Positions 37,043 through 47,048 are shown, counted from the first letter of the stretch. The stretch is 64,000 nucleotides of DNA from Cydia pomonella (GCF_033807575.1 NC_084703.1:2914001-2978000), one strand, 5' to 3'. Numbers and translations are program-made. The notes: generated from the sequence alone by a model not told the origin.

Positions 37043-37392
37043 ACACTTCTGGGTCTGCTGCTGAGTCCATGGCGCCGAGGCTGTGTCATCCGAGAGTTAC
37101 ATCTGGGGAACAGCTAACTGAGGATCTCACTCTAGCCGACAGGTATATTTGGGTTAAAAGTTAACTTGACGCTGCTAGGTCTTCTGCTGTGTCCATGGCG
37201 CTGATGCTGTGTCATCCAAGAGTTACTGTTGGGGAATAGCTCACTGAGGAGATCGCTCTAACAGGTATACTTGGGTCAAAAATTATCATGATGCTCCTGA
37301 GTCTAATGGCCGAGTCCATGGCGCAGATGCTGTGCCATCCGAAGGTTACTGCTGGGGTTAAAGCTCGCTGAGAAGTTGGCATTAGCTTATAG
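37043..37392 (+). pseudogene. Three tandem decayed copies of the 3' part of cyclase exon 1
   Basis: Three units end at 37142, 37264 and 37392, each with a donor-like CAG|GTATA or TAG|GTATA, spaced 126, 122 and 128 bp from the real donor. Each starts at the CTGGGTCTGCTGC-like point inside exon 1 and carries about 25-30 bp of the following intron (TTTGGGTTAAAAGTTAA). Frameshifts and stops are present, for example GGGGAATAGC in the second unit. They are unlikely to be coding. Confidence 0.85.
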
Positions 37393-38068
37393 GTATACTG
37401 GGAACAAAAGCTAGTCATATACGAATACCACAAACGCTGTAAAAATTTCGAAACATCGAGATGTATTTCACATTCATTACAAGCGATTTAAGAGGATACA
37501 TTAATGGTAATTTTTCCATAAAAACGTTCTCGACATTTTCCTCTCTGGATTCCTTGGCCCTAGATGAATATATTTTTACATGAGTTGAATATTACCGGTG
37601 TCTGTGTCTATACGTTTTGCTTTTTTTAATATTCTTGTTTTTAGATATAAGAACTAGGTTACTTCAAACAGCGCTGAAACAGCCAAATAAATACGCTATA
37701 AACAGTCGCCTTGCATACAAAATCGGCAACAATAAACGCATACATCAAAATGATCAGACACAATTTTTTACTCATTCCATCCCAAAATTTCGTTACGATT
37801 GCTTAAGTTCGCGGTAATCGAAGACGGGTCTAGCCGTCTAGTTTAACCGCAAAGTAATAATTTGCAAATGGCGACGCTTTTTTTTCGATTTTTACCACAA
37901 ATTCATATTAACACTCCTTTGATTAACCAACGCGAACTCGGCTCGAGGGTCAGGACCTTAAAATAATATACGCAGTCGGATCAAAAACTCAAAACTACCA
38001 AATGGCTCCGCTTTTTTTCCTCCCAATTTCTATTGAGTCTAAAACATTAACTATATTTTTTCCTTCAG
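37393..38068. other. Intron 1 remainder
   Basis: After the exon 1 copies the intron is AT-rich. A pyrimidine run TTTTTCCTTCAG leads into the tandem acceptor. Confidence 0.7.
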
Positions 38069-38250
38069 CAGCTACACCACGCTAATAGCAGACCTGGACC
38101 TCCTCTACTACGACTCAAACCTTCGGACGACGACGGAGCCCTACGGCGCGAACACTACCAGCGCATTACGCCGACTGCACTACGAATACCAGCGCAACGC
38201 ACACGCCGCTAACGTCGGCGTGCTCGGCGTCGCCGCTCTCGTCTATGCGT
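38069..38250 (+). CDS. ADCY5/6-like: ADCY5/6-like exon 2 (extracellular loop and membrane helix)
   Basis: The exon supplies one base to complete the AG left by exon 1 and ends GCGT before GTAAGT, a near-consensus donor, leaving one base. It encodes SSYTTLIADLDLLYYD, a polar stretch with two possible N-glycosylation sites (NTTS near residue 32, and the preceding SNLRTT region is not one), then ANVGVLGVAALVYA, the start of a hydrophobic helix. The acceptor is a tandem CAGCAG (38066-38071), so a start at 38072 would drop one serine without changing the frame. Four partial tandem copies of the 3' half with the donor follow in the intron. Confidence 0.88.
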
Positions 38251-38608
38251 GTAAGTGTGCATGTGACTGTCTCAGTCTAACTATATGTTAGCGCTCTCCG
38301 CCGACTGCACTACAAATAATACAAATACCAGGGCAACGCGAACGCCTCTAACGTCGGCGTGCTCGGCGTCGCCGCTCTCGTCTACGCGTGTAAGTGTGCA
38401 TATGACTGCCTCAGTCTAACTTTATGTTAGCGCTCTCCGCCGACTGCACTTCGATTACCAGCGCAACGCACACGCCGCTAACGTCGGCGTGCTCGGCATC
38501 GCCGCTCTCGTCTACGCGTGTAAGTGTGCATGTGACTGTCTCAGTCTAACTATATGTTAGCGCTCTCCGCCGACTGCACTACAAATACCAGGGCAACGCG
38601 AACGCCTC

Positions 38609-38786
38609 TTTTTATTTTATTTATACTACGTCGGTGGCAAACAAGCATACGGCCAGCCTGATGGTAAGCAGTCTCCGTAGCCTATGTACACCTGCAACTC
38701 CAGAGGAGTTACATGCGCGTTGCCGACCCTAACCCCACTCCCCTCGTTAAGCTCTGGCAACCTTACTCACCGGCAGGAACCTTACT
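38609..38786 (-). repeat. Interspersed repeat inserted in an exon 2 copy
   Basis: ACGTCGGTGGCAAACAAGCA to CTTACTCACCGGCAGGAACC, the complement of the 3' part of the repeat at 58971-59310. Confidence 0.8.
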
Positions 38787-38893
38787 CGTCGGCGTGCTCG
38801 ATGTCGCCGCTCTCGTCTACGCGAGTAAGTGTGGATGTGACGGTCTCAGTCTAACTATATGTTAGCGCTCTCCGCCGACTACACTACGAATAC

Positions 38894-39243
38894 GTCCTTA
38901 AACTCCGTCCAAAAGAGAGGTATGGGCATTGTGAATGTCATCTCGCTTTGTGTGGTAGGGCACAGCACAGCGAATGTCATTCCAGATCTAGAGCAGAGTC
39001 CAACTGGGGAAGTACCTCCACCTTACAGAAAACCGCCGCCAAATAACACTAGACCCTACTCATAGTGTTGTGTTCCTGCCGGTGACTAAAGTTGCCCGAG
39101 CTCAACGGGAGTGCGGAGTGTTTGGGTCGGCAACGCGCATGTAACTCCTCTGGAGTTGCAGGCGTACATAGGCTACGGAGACTGCTTACCATCAGGCGGG
39201 CCGTAGACTTGTTTGCCACCGATGTAGTACGAGTATATAAAAA
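38894..39243 (+). repeat. Interspersed repeat inserted in an exon 2 copy
   Basis: It starts GTCCTTAAACTCCGTCCAAA, contains GGCACAGCACAGCGAATGTC and ends GTACGAGTATATAAAAAAA. It is nearly the same as 58971-59310; the class is unknown. Confidence 0.82.
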
Positions 39244-39364
39244 AACGCGAACGCCTCTAACGTCGGCGTGCTCGGCGTCGCCGCCCTAGTTCACGCGTGT
39301 ATTTTTACCGTCGTGGTATAAAAATACATATGTAATCTATCTAATGTTCTATATTTGTCCACAG

Positions 39365-39485
39365 GCCTGCTTCTCTGCCTAAGCCGGCCCGCAATTAACG
39401 AGATCTACCTACTGACCATCTCGTATGTCGTCCTTGCGACCTTCCTACTGATTGAGCTGGCTGTCGTTGGCACCTCTTGCGTCAG
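39365..39485 (+). CDS. ADCY5/6-like: ADCY5/6-like exon 3 (two membrane helices)
   Basis: The exon is 121 nt, enters in phase 1 after TTTGTCCACAG and leaves two bases (GTCAG) before GTAAAC. It encodes CLLLCLSRPAINEIYLL and then TISYVVLATFLLIELAVVG, two hydrophobic segments that line up with helices 3 and 4 of the first membrane cassette of class III membrane cyclases. Four more copies of the segment from CTGACCAT to the donor follow at about 110-bp spacing; the first two have a 1-bp shift and the fourth is heavily decayed, so only this copy fits as the constitutive exon. Confidence 0.9.
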
Positions 39486-39504
39486 GTAAACACAGTTTCC
39501 CTTA

Positions 39505-39975
39505 TTTTGCCTCCTACCTGCTGACCATTTCGTATGTCGTCCTTGCGACCTTCTTACTGGTCGTGCTTGGTAGTCGTCGGCACCTCTTGCGTCAGGTAAA
39601 CACAGTTTCCCTTATTTTGCCTCCTACCTGCTGACCATTTCGTATGTCGTCCTTGCGACCTTCTTACTGGTCGTGCTTGGTAGTCGTCGGCACCTCTTGC
39701 GTCAGGTAAACACAGTTTCCCTTATTCTGCCTCCTGCCAGCTGACCATTTCGCATGTCGTCCTTGCGAACTTCCTACTGATTGAGCTGGCAGTCGTCGGC
39801 AGGTCGGCGCCTCTTCAGGTAAACACTGTTTCCCTTATGATACTAGCCATGAACGAGATCTACCTGCTAAACATCTTGTATTTCATGTTGACGACCTTAT
39901 TACTGTTCAAGCTATGTAGTAGTCGTCGGCTCCTCTTACGTCAGGTAAACACTGTTTCCCCGTCAGGTAACCACT
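39505..39975 (+). pseudogene. Four tandem copies of the 3' part of cyclase exon 3
   Basis: CTGACCAT recurs at 39521, 39631 and 39741 (exon copy at 39412), giving 109-110 bp units, with a fourth, more diverged unit from about 39850. Units hold the last ~25 codons, the CAG|GTAAACAC donor and a TTTCCCTTATT pyrimidine tract. The first two are almost identical to each other and share a 1-bp insertion that breaks the frame. The third is preceded by TGCCAG, has an open frame for about 26 codons and ends CTTCAG|GTAAAC. A stray GTCAGGTAACC near 39961 is a further donor remnant. Confidence 0.88.
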
Positions 39976-40846
39976 CTTTCCTTCACTAAACTTAAATTCA
40001 AAGTCAAACAATAGCAGGAACGATTTTCTAGAAAGTTCTTCGTACAAAGCCCCTCAAAACGTTTTATTGGACACTGCCCGCAACTAAACACACTGTCAAC
40101 GCTACAACACAAAACTTCTTCATCGCCATCCACCCCAATCAAAAAGTCTTAAGCGCCACAAATCCATCACTACCTTAGGACTTTTTAGAATCGCTACTCT
40201 CCACAAACTAAAGGCCTTAAGCCGTACTTACGAAAAGTCTTAAACGCAATAGACCCGCTACTATAATAGGACTTTTTGGAATCGCAACTCTTCCCAAACG
40301 AAAAGTCTTATGTGGCGTACAAAAAGCAACACGGATAATTTGACCATCAATGGACCTTATGTCCTTGAAATAAGGTTTACTTATTATCAAATTAACATAG
40401 TGGCTGATGGTACGCTTGCTACGATTATAAGCCATTTTAGAATGTAAACAAAACTTTGCTCTCAAAGGGTAAATCAGATTCGAATACGGAATTCGCAACT
40501 TTCTTAATGGTATTAGGAAAAGTTGACTGGTTTTAGTCTAACTCGATTAGCGTTAATAAATTCATGGGCATAACTAAATTTTAAGATTTTGGGAAATTAT
40601 TATGTAGTCGTTTGTGTGATTTGTGAATAGTCTATACTTTTGGCTACACACCGTGTTTTTTTTTAAGATTAGAATTTTTCTAACCTCAGAATCAGTGGTA
40701 ATCAACTTTTTCTTCCGAAATGCTAGGGTTCCTTTAATAACTAATATTGCGATACAATAATATGTAAACTAAACAATAATTTAGTGCATATACTCAGATT
40801 TAACTGTGGAGGGAAAAAGTTACCACGACTTTTGAGGTTATAACAT

Positions 40847-40850
<4 letters not shown>
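39976..40850. other. Intron 3, first part
   Basis: No further exon copies seen after about 39975. AAAGTCTTAAACG-type and AAAAGTCTTA motifs recur five times between 40140 and 40315. Confidence 0.5.

Positions 40851-40851
<1 letters not shown>

Positions 40852-40913
<62 letters not shown>
40852..40913. repeat. (AT)n tract
   Basis: About 30 AT units next to the 3' end of the tRNA-Ser-like repeat. Another (AT)n lies at 41934-41975 and TATC runs at 60841-60869. Confidence 0.95.
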
Positions 40914-40917
<4 letters not shown>

Positions 40918-41368
40918 CTGGGCGACCGAGCTTTGCTCGGTTATAACTATTTATTGTAATATGGTGGTCTATAGGTGATAATCTTAACTACATTTTTTTA
41001 CTAAATTAAACTTGTCTTAAACAATAAAAAAATATATATAAACTTGAACATATAAAAAAAAACAAAAGTTAGTCACCGGGCGAGATTCGAACCCGTAACA
41101 CTCGATTAGCAGTCCGCGTCTTAACCCGCTGGACCAGACGGACAGTGACCGGCAACACGAAATTAGCGACCATCTTCTGCGTCGAAAGAAAAACGCATGA
41201 AAACTCGAAAACACGCGTTTTCCGAAACATAAGACTAATCTAGATAGATTGTATACCCCCAAAAACCCCCATATACCAAATTTCAGCGAAATCGTTAGAG
41301 CCGTTTCCGAGATCACAGAAATATATATACATATATATATATACAAGAATTGCTCGTTTAAAGGTATA
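40914..41368 (-). repeat. Interspersed repeat with internal tRNA-Ser-like segment, copy 2
   Basis: The best-preserved copy. On the minus strand the tRNA-like block (41072-41149) has acceptor-like ends GTCACTG and CGGTGAC that pair over 7 bp, a GACTGCTAATC anticodon region (GCT, Ser) and GGGTTCGAATC. It ends GCTCGGTCGCCCAGGTAC at an (AT)n tract. Confidence 0.8.
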
Positions 41369-41544
41369 AGATATAAATAAAATAAAAATAAAAAAGCCTT
41401 TTATTTCTTGCAAGTAGTGTCAACATGATTCGAGAAATTGGAAGGAATATCTCGTAATTACAATAAGTAGTCAACAATTTCATTATATTTACAAAAAAAA
41501 TTAAATTGATTTTTTCAAATAACACTAAGAATATTCCTACGCTA

Positions 41545-41930
41545 CGAAGGCAAGAACCCCTTCTCGGGTAAAGGCCTCCTCCAGAGAGAGCCAGTTTGAT
41601 CGGTCTTGTGCTGTTAGAGTCCACTTTGGGCCAGCAATTTTTGCAATGTCATCGGACCATCGCATGTACGGTCTTCCATCTTTGCGTTTGCCTCTTGGTC
41701 CGGGCCACAAAGTTATCTGGTTAGTCCATCTTTTGTCTGCCATTCTTGCGACGTGGCCTGCCCACTTCCATTTCAACTTTTTTGCATAATCTAGTGCATC
41801 TATCACATTTGTTTTTTTCCTAATAAGTGTATGTCTAATTTTTTGTATCTTCTTTATATTTGTAACACTGCGTTCCATGCTTCTCTGACACGTTTTTATT
41901 TTGTTCTTTACATTATTCGAGAATTCGATA

Positions 41931-41979
<49 letters not shown>

Positions 41980-42120
41980 CAGTGTGATTCACTGCTGGCC
42001 AAAGGCCTTCCCTGTCTTCCACCTTTCGTCATAGCTATGTGCATGCTCCCGCCATTCATCACAAAATGAGTCCAGGTCGTCTCGCCATCTCGTTTGTGGC
42101 CTGCCTCTGCCTCGAAAAAA
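41545..42120 (-). mobile_element. RTE-like LINE C-terminal fragment with AT-repeat insertion
   Basis: The minus frame gives CQRSMERSVTNIKKIQKIRH, KLKWKWAGHVARMADKRW, RPYMRWSDDIAKIAG and DRSNWLSLEEAFTREG. An (AT)n tract at 41934-41975 breaks the upstream part, and another RTE end is adjacent (42000-42110). Confidence 0.85.
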
Positions 42121-42550
42121 AAAGCTAAGTGCGAGTCGGACTCGCGCACCGAGGGTTTCGTACAAACCTATCGGAATATATTATTATATGATGTAACTAA
42201 AAAATTACGGTTTTCGCAATTTTTCCTTTATCTGTGCTATAAGACGTTGCTTTGCTTCGTACCAAATTCTCAAGATTCTGAGTTCACGGGAAGTAGGTTC
42301 CCTGTAGGTTTTGATTCCCTTGCGAAATTTTGCAGCATAAATGGCTGTATGTTTTGATTGCGTTGGCTTAGAAGTTTAATTTTTTCACAGTTCCAAGGGA
42401 CAGTAGACTTGAGTATATATAAATTCTAGCTTGATACCTCCACGTGTTCCTGAGAAAAAGGGTCTTGGCAGACAGACAGACGGACGGACGGAAACAAAGT
42501 GATCTTATAAGGGTTCCGTTTTTCCTTTAGAGGTACAGGAACCCTAAAAA
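42112..42550 (-). repeat. TTTTTAGGGTTCCGTA-type repeat, reverse copy
   Basis: It reads AAGTGCGAGTCGGACTCG at the left and GGAACCCTAAAAA at the right, that is, a full shorter copy on the minus strand. Confidence 0.7.
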
Positions 42551-43039
42551 GTGCCGATAATGCCTTAAGTGCCTACATAATTTTGGGAAGGCTGATACTC
42601 TTCATACTGCTTTCTCGATTTATATACAAACATAGCTAAGAAACCACAGCAAGGAAAAGAAAACACGCGTTGAAATCGGTCCATCCGTTGGAGAGCTACG
42701 ACGCCATAAACAGACAGACAGACAAACAGACCCCCTTTTTACCCCCGGGGGATAATTAAGCGTTAGATAAGGGCTGATTTTTACTGTGTTATCCATTTTG
42801 CGTGAGCCAGATTTGTGCCAGAGTTCTGCGGCTGAATAAACACGAAATTCCAATCTGGGACAAAAATGTGTGTAATTTTCCTTTGAGCTACGAAAATTCC
42901 ACACGTTTTCAAAAGAAAGAAAAAGATTTATTAGAACATATGGTGAAATTTATTGCACAGAATAGGGAACTCTATCTGTTCACCAACTTTTATCGCAAAT
43001 TTAGTATGAATTATAAGTAGATAATAAATAATAATAAAT

Positions 43040-43441
43040 ATTGTAAGGATATTATTACACAAATTGACTAAGTCCCACAGTAAGCTCAATAAGGCCTGTG
43101 TTGTGGGTACTTAGACAACGATATATTATTATACCGTGGGAATTATTTAATTTGTGTAATAATGTCCTATAATATTTATTTAATATATAAATACTTAAAG
43201 ACATAGACAACACCCATGACTCAAGAACAAATATCTATTCTCATCACACAAATAAATGTAGGTAATATATAAGTATATTCGTTTGCTTTTCTTCTTAATT
43301 CATTGCACCAATTGTAAGGGTCAATATTTGCATATATTTTGTGCAATAAAATTTATATCAATAAATAAATGCCCTTACCAGGATTTGAACCCGGGACCAT
43401 CGGCTTCATAGGCAGGGCCACTAGACGAGACAGGTTGTCAA
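43040..43441 (-). mobile_element. tRNA-derived SINE, family 2, rearranged
   Basis: Both ends are present. A piece of the tail is inverted inside the copy (AATTTGTGTAATAATGTCCT at 43150-43170), and about 110 bp of unrelated AT-rich sequence is inserted at 43258-43365 between duplicated ATAAATG motifs. Confidence 0.75.
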
Positions 43442-43502
43442 TATATCATTATCTAATAGACCTAGTTAAAGAAAACATATGACTTGCGCACATAGGAGCC
43501 AT

Positions 43503-43740
43503 GCGCGTAGAAGGGTCTGCCATCTTGTGGACTGAATCGGAGACATAAACTATACATTGACACTTCACGCATAAGCAAGTGCTGCCTTCTACAGTTCACG
43601 TACGTTTTCTTGTTAATTGTAGGTTCTGCCATCTTGTGGTCATTGGAAGCTTAAACTTGACATTTACATTTCTCGCCAATAAACATGGGGCTCCTGTGCT
43701 GCCCCCTAGACAAACAATTTCCGTAGGTGCTAAGGTGTGT
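43503..43740 (-). repeat. Interspersed repeat related to 24.3 and 56.2 kb
   Basis: The complement carries the same AAGATGGCAGA blocks and GGGGCAGCACAGGAGCC, with about 20-25 percent difference by eye. Confidence 0.65.
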
Positions 43741-43802
43741 CCGCCCTTTGCGTATAAGTAAAGCTGATTTGATTCTCTATTTAGATATACAGAATATTTA
43801 TT

Positions 43803-43963
43803 TAGTCACCTGCAATAATTTACGGGCTGAATGTATAGGTCATAATGAGCAACTTTTACTATGGGACCAACCCCGAAATCACAAAAAAAATAGAAAATGT
43901 CAAGCTCAAACAGCCAAAATGTATGAACTATATATTCACCCCGTAAATTATTGCAGGTGACTA
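43803..43963. mobile_element. Palindromic miniature element
   Basis: TAGTCACCTGCAATAATTTA and its complement bound 161 bp. Confidence 0.75.
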
Positions 43964-43969
43964 ACTAAA

Positions 43970-45210
43970 CACCCTGTGTGTATGTACGCATAAAGGGCTC
44001 TCCACACTCGCGCGGTACCACGGCGCGAAGTCGCGAACGGTGTGGCGTCGATTTCGCAGATTGTTCACTTATTCGCGCCTTATTGTCAGTTTTTTGGCCC
44101 GCGGCAAAGGAGACGTGAAACGCGAACTTGCAAGACTTCACATTACGCATTAATTTAGCTCATCTGTGCCAAGAAGGTGCGAAGATATTGTGATTGCATT
44201 ATATTAAGCGGCTATTTTTTAAGGTTTTAAACAAAACAACATGGAAAAACAGGTAAATCACGTATGACATTAATGAAATATTGGAAATGTAGAACATAGT
44301 AAATATAGCAGAACATAGTTATTATAGTTTTTCGTTTTGTAATTTTATTGAACATATTTGCGAATACTTTTCATTGTTTAAATTCAAAATTCAAAATCCG
44401 CTTAGTTATTACTTCACTAATTGTAAATTTGACGTGTAATGTATGTGTACATTATGAGTAAATATGACATAGGAATATGATGTCGTAGATGACTAACAGC
44501 AGTGGGGCGATCCTTTCGGGCATTATCGGCTCAGCATTTCTCCGAGCAATTTTCAGGGTATGGCACAACTTGTCGTCCCTATGCGTGCACGACCACAGAT
44601 AAGACTTGAATTTTGACAATCTTATAAAGCCGAAAGGAATAATGCCATACATTAGAAACAGAAAGCATGAATCGTCCCTGAACCGCTGTCAAACTTCGGT
44701 TTTGTAGGAAATGTCATTTCTGTAATCTGTGCTAACAGTTAAACTCGACCAGCTGAAGCTTTTCCGCCATCTTGCCGTGAACCAAACTGCGAAATCGCCA
44801 TGAAGTTATGAGAGTGTGGAGTCATACGTCAACGTAGCGATATGTTCTCGCCGCGAATTCGCGCCGCGATTCACGCACATAGTCTGGAGGGGGCTTAACA
44901 AAAAGGGATCGTGTTGATTATTGAATCACTAAACATACTTGTTGGCGGATCCTTAACGATAGTCAATTTAATGAGCCGCTGATTTCGAGGAAATGCGAGT
45001 TGTCCCAAACTACCCAAAGTGTAGTTAAGTCTAATCGCGTGTAAAGAGCCAAAGTTGGTTGTTTAGCGGCAAAGTTGGCCTGCCGTTAAAGGGCTGTATG
45101 TGGTCTCCTGAAAATACCTTTCCTCAAACATTCGTGGACAATGTGGACTTATTATCGTTATTGTCAATATCTGCGAGGCCTTTGGACGGAAAACTTATAA
45201 AAACTCAAAC
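43970..45210. other. Intron 3, no gene seen
   Basis: Decayed repeats only; the block at 44640-44715 matches the complement of one near 47750-47830. Confidence 0.5.
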
Positions 45211-45455
45211 TTGCCTGTAAAATCTTCGCTGGTCTCATGTGTTGTCGAGGTGATAAATCACCCAACAGCACCCGACTATCTCAGATCCAAATTTCATTTT
45301 ATAACTGCCCGAACAGGTTGCACCCTTCGCGAGTCCCGTAGTCTCAAGCTTACTGTTCCTTGTCATAGTTCTGGTTCTGTCTCTAACTCCTTCACCGTTC
45401 AGGCGATCCGGCTTTGGAATGATCTCCCACCTGGATGCATTTTTGAATGTTTCGT
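45211..45455 (+). mobile_element. CR1/Jockey-like LINE C-terminal fragment
   Basis: The frame contains SLKLTVPCHSSGSVSNSFTV and AIRLWNDLPPGC, the conserved end of Jockey/CR1 reverse transcriptases. It is joined directly to another repeat (AAACCCCCTTATAGGAAATT) at about 45470. Confidence 0.75.
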
Positions 45456-45596
45456 AACATTGCGCGTTTCCCAAAACCCCCTTATAGGAAATTTCATCGA
45501 AATCGTTAGAGCCGTTACCGGAAAACGTAAAGCAATTACTCAAATAACTTTTAGGTCACACTGAGCAACTTTCCAAATCCGAAATCGCAAAGAAAA

Positions 45597-45676
45597 TAAT
45601 CGGACAGACAGACGGACATGACGAATCTATAATTTCCGAGTTCCGTTTTTGCCATTTGGCTACGGAACCCTAAAAA
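45597..45676 (-). repeat. 5' end of a TTTTTAGGGTTCCGTA-type repeat, reverse
   Basis: GACAGACAGACGG...GGCTACGGAACCCTAAAAAT is the complement of the 5' end. A similar short end lies at 47640-47690 (minus), and a plus-strand start at 58192-58300. Confidence 0.65.
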
Positions 45677-46325
45677 TTGAGTCTTCCATAGACATTTCAA
45701 CAATAGACCAGCAAAATGTATGAAGCAGCCAAATATTTTTTGCTTTTGTCTGGGTTGGCCCCATAGTAAAAGTTGTTCGTTTAAAGGTATAAAATGACCA
45801 TACATAGATGTTTAATAAAAAAATAAAATTATTGATATAATTCATTATTAATCTATATTTATCGATTTTTCATTTCCTCAGTCATTTTTGCCACACAAAC
45901 TTCTGTCTGGTTATTACTCAAAAACAATGAAATGACATACAATGCCAACTTAGATCTTGGCCGCAATAAATCAGTATCTACACAAGGTGGCATAAAGATA
46001 AACTATTTGGTGAGAATGAGAACAAATTTCCTGCCAATTTCTTATTTGTGATAATGACATGATTGCGTAGTAATAATGTCAATATATATAACATCTCTGA
46101 AAAATGAAGGAATTTATTATGACCTCATTTTAGTATCAGTCGAGATGACGTTTTTATTCGAAATTAAATGTCAATTGCAAGCGGTCTGATCAATCGCCGC
46201 AATAGTGGTCGTAATATGCGATGCCTGTACACATCATAGAAAGCTTATTACTATACTTAATTAGGAATTATGTAGCAGTCATATAAATATTAATCAAAAA
46301 TATCTAAAACAACTATTGCCCACAG

Positions 46326-46482
46326 ATCAATGAGCATCGGTGCCGGCGCTTGCGTGCTCTTCACCTATCTGACGTACGCGACGTTGCCAGTCCGCCTGCA
46401 CGAGGCGAGCGTGGCTGGAGTCCTGCTGGCGGCCGTCAACCTAGCTGGCAACCTGTACCTGGCCCGCGACAGCGACCTGCAG
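46326..46482 (+). CDS. ADCY5/6-like: ADCY5/6-like exon 4 (membrane helix and loop)
   Basis: The exon completes an AG-A arginine codon after CCCACAG and ends in phase 0 at CTGCAG before GTTTGT. It encodes GAGACVLFTYLTYATLPVRL, matching the IYTLLPVR-type helix of ADCY5/6, then EASVAGVLLAAVNLAGNLYL, the next hydrophobic stretch, and ends ARDSDLQ. The reading frame stays open through two downstream in-frame copies to a TAA at 46747-46749. Each copy carries its own donor (GTGTGT after 46605 and GTATGT after 46728), so longer in-frame forms are possible. The donor at 46482 is preferred because it gives the usual family length. Confidence 0.9.
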
Positions 46483-46728
46483 GTTTGTAGCCAACTACTG
46501 GCGTACGCGACGTTGCCAGTCCGTCATGAGGCGAGCGTGACCGGAGTCTTGTTGACCGTCAATCCAGCTAGCAACCTGTACCTGGCCCGTGACAGTGACC
46601 TGCAGGTGTGTAGCCAACTACTAACGTACGTGACGTTGCTAGTCCGTTACGAGGCGAGCGTGACCGGAATCTTGTTGACCGTCAAACTAGCTGGCAACCT
46701 GTACCTGGCCCGCGACAGCGATCTGCAG
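46483..46728 (+). pseudogene. Two in-frame tandem copies of cyclase exon 4 continuing the exon's open frame
   Basis: After the exon 4 donor come 123 bp and then another 123 bp, each ending CTGCAG|GT. Each unit encodes 41 residues: a VCSQLL spacer, then a copy of the YATLPVR...LARDSDLQ part of exon 4. Compared with the exon, both units lack the same two codons, so the frame is kept. Both are open and match the exon's phase 0. They could be alternative exon extensions through the donors at 46606 and 46729, or decayed copies that happen to be open. I label them as copies because no expression evidence is available. Confidence 0.7.
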
Positions 46729-46898
46729 GTATGTAGAATATTTCTTTAAGTTGTTCTCAGTTGTAACAATGTTAGAAAAAAATCTCAGTTGTTACTACTG
46801 GTGACAATTTAGTAATAACTAGTGGGAATCAACCGCAAAATCTTATACGTTAAAAAACACTAAATAATCGTTTGTTACCATACGTTTTTCTTAAACAG

Positions 46899-47048
46899 AT
46901 GTTCTGCAACCTGATCGTGCTGACGGCGTGCAACATTGCCGGTGTGATGACGCACCAACCACGAGAGCTGGCGCAGCGACGCGCCTTCTTGGAGACCAGG
47001 GACTGCGTCGAGGCGCGCCTGGTGACCCAGCGGGAGAACCAGCAGCAG
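46899..47048 (+). CDS. ADCY5/6-like: ADCY5/6-like exon 5 (helix 6 and cytoplasmic linker to C1)
   Basis: The exon is exactly 50 codons, phase 0 at both ends, after TTCTTAAACAG and before GTACTG. It encodes a short hydrophobic piece MFCNLIVLTACNIAGVMTH, corresponding to the last helix of the first membrane cassette, then the cytoplasmic linker QPRELAQRRAFLETRDCVEA and RLVTQRENQQQ. The linker forms the signalling helix leading into C1a in this family and is the most diagnostic segment here for ADCY5/6. One decayed copy with a stop codon and a lost donor follows in the intron. Confidence 0.93.

Larger units (their letters stand above)
38299..39302 (+). pseudogene. Four tandem copies of the 3' half of cyclase exon 2, two broken by insertions
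   Basis: CGCCGACT starts recur at 38299, 38438, 38568 and 38870 after the exon's own 38169 (steps 130, 139, 130 bp for the uninterrupted units). Each unit is the last ~27 codons of exon 2, the GCGT|GTAAGTGT donor and about 48 bp of intron with a TCTAAC branch-like motif. Copy 1 has an in-frame TAA. Copy 2 (38438-38519) is fully open and differs from the exon at only a few residues. Copies 3 and 4 are split by repeats at 38609-38786 and 38894-39243 and resume exactly in the unit. Confidence 0.88.
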
